From the NCBI GenBank assembly GCA_035508275.1, contig DATJNI010000017.1, forward strand, positions 1 through 9,967: a stretch of 9,967 nucleotides of DNA, read 5' to 3'. This stretch comes from DATJNI01 sp035508275 (lineage in GTDB: Bacteria; Patescibacteriota; Saccharimonadia; Saccharimonadales; UBA4665). Each line of letters begins with the position of its first letter. The stretch's first letter is position 1. A program made the translations under genes and the position numbers. The notes below the pieces were generated by a model. It saw only the letters and a list, made by a program, of their open reading frames with translations, made no database searches and was not told the origin of the DNA. Positions 9,011-9,967 of this stretch are shown one piece after another.

Positions 9011-9033
9011 TATAAGAATAAGTAATGGTGCCG

Positions 9034-9234
9034 GGGTGATAAATCCGCTACTGAATATAGACTATTGAGCGCTTATCACCCTTCGGCTAGACTGACCGCT
9101 CTACTTTGCCTTTGGTATGGCCTTAATAGAGCGATAAATACAGCAGAGGTTTCCTCACCTTTTGGTAAGTCCGTCCTTGCTTGGACTGCCGCACATTTGC
9201 AAATTGTATCGTTCGTTTTTGTTTTTGACTTACA
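9034..9234 (-). ncRNA. Structured RNA: leader of the membrane-protein operon or separate ncRNA
   Basis: Several perfect stems are spaced along the minus strand from the predicted transcript start. GTAAGTC (9227-9233) pairs with GACTTAC (9165-9171), enclosing an A-rich linker and a GTCC/GGAC hairpin (9173-9186). CGCTCTA (9127-9133) pairs with TAGAGCG (9097-9103). GGGTGATAA (9073-9081) pairs with TTATCACCC (9034-9042), and inside it CGCT/AGCG and AATA/TATT continue the helix. The A-rich linker after the first strand is unpaired-looking on the minus strand, which favours that strand as the RNA. There is no U-tract terminator after the last stem, and the ATG at 9010 is 24 bases further on, so a 5' leader is the simpler reading. 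Motifs of tmRNA, RNase P RNA, SRP RNA and known riboswitches that I know were not found. Confidence 0.55.
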
Positions 9235-9240
9235 GTACCT

Positions 9241-9283
9241 AACTTAGCATAAACACATAAAATAGTCAATCTACTTATGCTTA
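9241..9283 (-). promoter_or_regulatory. Leftward promoter with upstream TAAGCATAA box
   Basis: On the minus strand the order is TAAGCATAA (9275-9283), 5 bp, TTGACT (9264-9269), 17 bp, TAAGTT (9241-9246), with a TGC extended -10. The predicted start is about 9234, at the foot of the first stem of the structured RNA. A near copy of the box, TTAGCATAA on the plus strand (9244-9252), overlaps the -10 and could be an operator. Confidence 0.6.
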
Positions 9284-9381
9284 TTGCCATCATTTTGAGA
9301 ACCAAAAATGTCTTCATTCTTTTCAAAATTTATTGCAGCGCCAGAAAGTTATACACAGCTTTTTTAAAACTTTAAGCATAA
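9275..9381. repeat. 9-bp inverted repeat flanking two divergent promoters
   Basis: TTATGCTTA at 9275-9283 and its exact complement TAAGCATAA at 9373-9381. Each copy lies exactly 5 bp upstream of a -35 hexamer, one per direction, so read along each transcript the sites are identical. The 89 bp between the two copies are AT-rich and hold no gene. This arrangement suggests binding sites for one regulator. Confidence 0.65.
9349..9357 (+). other. Single DnaA-box-like 9-mer
   Basis: TTATACACA fits the DnaA box consensus TTATNCACA exactly. It lies in the AT-rich DNA between the two divergent promoters. No second good box was found in 9011-9737 on either strand, so this alone is weak evidence for an origin. 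Confidence 0.25.
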
Positions 9382-9415
9382 TGGTATTGACGAGGTAAAC
9401 TGTATTTAATAAGAT
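9373..9415 (+). promoter_or_regulatory. Rightward promoter with upstream TAAGCATAA box
   Basis: TAAGCATAA (9373-9381), 5 bp, TTGACG (9387-9392), 17 bp, TAAGAT (9410-9415). The predicted start is about 9422, the first base of the AGCGCTT stem of the candidate small RNA. The design copies the leftward promoter at 9241-9283, including the unusual TAAG-T form of the -10. Confidence 0.6.
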
Positions 9416-9421
9416 ACGTAT

Positions 9422-9579
9422 AGCGCTTGAACAAATAAAGTGCTCAAAAACAAAAAGCAAAATGGGACGACGGTTTCTCGCAAGGCGTTGTCCCACCAAG
9501 CTAACCAAAACTTAAAAGCCAAACAAAAATCCAAACCAACCAATAAAGCGCCTTGTTAGAAAACCTAACGAGGCGTTTT
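9422..9579 (+). ncRNA. Candidate small RNA with three hairpins and intrinsic terminator
   Basis: About 158 nt bounded by a promoter ending at 9415 and a terminator at 9549-9579. Hairpin 1 pairs AGCGCTT (9422-9428) with AAGTGCT (9438-9444), with one G-U. Hairpin 2 pairs GGGACGACG (9464-9472) with CGTTGTCCC (9486-9494), again with one G-U, around a 13-nt loop. Hairpin 3 is the terminator. The linkers (9445-9461 and 9495-9548) are made almost only of A and C, with few G or T on the plus strand, as expected for single-stranded linkers that avoid pairing. A 17-codon ATG frame (9462-9515) lies inside but starts within hairpin 2 and has no ribosome binding site. I do not recognise the RNA. It may act as a regulator by base pairing or protein binding; that is inference. 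Confidence 0.55.
9549..9579 (+). terminator. Rho-independent terminator
   Basis: CGCCTTGTTAG (9549-9559) pairs with CTAACGAGGCG (9565-9575) over 11 bp with one G-U, around loop AAAAC, and is followed by TTTT. The A-rich bases before the stem extend the pairing with the T tract. It would end the small RNA and insulate infC; because of its symmetry it might also work weakly leftward. Confidence 0.8.
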
Positions 9580-9663
9580 AAATTGCTTTCAGGCACTTAT
9601 GCTACGCCATGGTTTCAGGGCTCTATCTGTTAATAGCCTCATCCGGCTACTTGCTTTTGTTTA
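9580..9663. other. Short spacer between terminator and infC promoter
   Basis: I see no gene here. A weak hairpin TAGCC/GGCTA (9634-9638 with 9645-9649) is followed by CTTGCTTTTGTTT and could be a minor second terminator on the plus strand. Confidence 0.35.
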
Positions 9664-9692
9664 TTGACCTCTATTATCTTATCTGTTAGAAT
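9664..9692 (+). promoter_or_regulatory. Extended -10 promoter of infC
   Basis: TTGACC (9664-9669), 17 bp, TAGAAT (9687-9692), with TGT directly before the -10. The predicted start near 9699 leaves a 5' UTR of about 39 nt before the infC start. It lacks the TAAGCATAA box of the two RNA promoters. Confidence 0.75.
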
Positions 9693-9725
9693 GCTTCATA
9701 CGTTGATATATTATTTAAGCGATTC

Positions 9726-9730
9726 GGGAG
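9726..9730 (+). promoter_or_regulatory. Shine-Dalgarno of infC, pointing to an ATA start
   Basis: GGGAG seven bases before ATA at 9738-9740. No ATG, GTG or TTG occurs in frame between the upstream stop (9687-9689) and the conserved N-terminus, so this site decides the start. Confidence 0.7.
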
Positions 9731-9737
9731 ACGAGCT

Positions 9738-9967
9738 ATAGCTAAATTCACCCGCCTGAATGATCAAATTCGGGCATCTAGGTTGCGCGTCATTGATGAC
9801 GACGGCAAGCAGCTGGGCATTTTGAGTAGAAGTGAGGCCTTACAGCTTGCAGAGGAAAGAGGCTTAGACCTAGTAGAAATATCCCCGAATGCTGATCCAC
9901 CTGTTAGTAAAATAATAGATTGGGGCAAGTACAACTATCAACGAACCAAGCAACAGCAAAAAAGCAA
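9738..9967 (+). CDS. infC: Translation initiation factor IF-3, N-terminal part (runs off the right edge)
   Basis: IF-3 binds the 30S subunit, prevents early 50S joining and checks the start codon and initiator tRNA. The 76 visible codons cover the IF3 N-domain: FTRLNDQIRA at the start, then LRVIDDDGKQLGILS, EALQLAEERGLDLVEISPNA and PPVSKIIDWGKYNYQ, all in family order, ending in the start of the basic linker helix. The C-domain lies beyond the window. The start is taken as ATA-GCT-AAA (M-A-K) because GGGAG is seven bases upstream and no standard start codon is available; the next TTG would remove conserved residues. E. coli infC uses AUU and is autoregulated through IF-3's rejection of poor start codons, so the same control is likely here. 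In many bacteria rpmI and rplT follow, but they are outside the window. Confidence 0.93.
   Translation, partial: MAKFTRLNDQIRASRLRVIDDDGKQLGILSRSEALQLAEERGLDLVEISPNADPPVSKIIDWGKYNYQRTKQQQKS

Noticed and set aside
9034..9240. tmRNA, RNase P RNA, SRP RNA or 6S RNA for the structured minus-strand RNA
   Set aside because: No TTCGA T-loop with CCA end, no tag frame ending in a stop, no GAGGAAAGTCC or ACAGAA core, no SRP GGAAG/AGCAG loop, and the ends do not pair into a 6S-like rod.
9123..9326. Open minus-strand frame of 67 codons beginning MKRMKTFLVL
   Set aside because: It spans the leftward promoter and the structured RNA stems, has no ribosome binding site and shows no family-like pattern; chance opening in AT-rich DNA is more likely.
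9445..9494. Hairpin GGGACAACG/CGTCGTCCC followed by a T-rich run, read on the minus strand, as a leftward terminator
   Set aside because: It has terminator form leftward, but there is no minus-strand gene or promoter to its right; it fits better as an internal hairpin of the rightward RNA with an A-rich linker.
9323..9508. Open minus-strand frame of 61 codons across the rightward promoter and small RNA
   Set aside because: It overlaps both promoter elements and a hairpin, lacks a ribosome binding site, and its composition looks random.
9462..9515. 17-codon plus-strand frame MGRRFLARRCPTKLTKT inside the small RNA
   Set aside because: No Shine-Dalgarno, the start codon lies at the base of hairpin 2, and the charge comes from the stem sequence; kept only as a remote possibility.

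Overview
The window looks like a chromosome segment from a small-genome bacterium of the Candidate Phyla Radiation, most likely Saccharibacteria (TM7). The evidence is the 16S rRNA 5' region, the gyrB-gyrA-16S arrangement, and a HerA/VirD4-like ATPase with two small partner genes of a type I associate with such genomes. No reading frame needs a recoded UGA. The phylum call is inference; the gene calls do not depend on it.

Layout. From about 9234 leftward everything runs on the minus strand: a structured RNA or leader (9234-9034), a four-helix membrane protein (9010-8636), a small charged protein (8614-8195), a membrane-anchored HerA/TraD-type ATPase (8191-5270), then gyrB (5156-3180, with its own extended -10 promoter), gyrA (3177-607), a strong promoter, and the first about 405 nt of 16S rRNA running off the left edge. 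From about 9387 rightward everything runs on the plus strand: a candidate small RNA (about 9422-9579, with promoter and intrinsic terminator), then an infC promoter and the first 76 codons of translation initiation factor IF-3, which appears to start at the rare codon ATA.

The least ordinary part is the 727-bp divergent intergenic region 9011-9737. Two divergent promoters there share the same architecture: TAAGCATAA, 5 nt, TTGAC(T/G), 17 nt, TAAG(T/A)T. Each predicted start lies at the foot of a stem. One RNA goes left into the membrane-protein/ATPase operon; the other goes right and ends at an 11-bp hairpin with a T tract. No other promoter in the window has this box or this -10, so the two RNAs may be co-regulated. 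I could not match either RNA to tmRNA, RNase P RNA, SRP RNA or 6S RNA.

Functionally, gyrase and rRNA form a housekeeping block (supercoiling and ribosome production), infC begins a translation block, and the ATPase with its two small neighbours is probably a conserved envelope or DNA-translocation module of unknown exact role.
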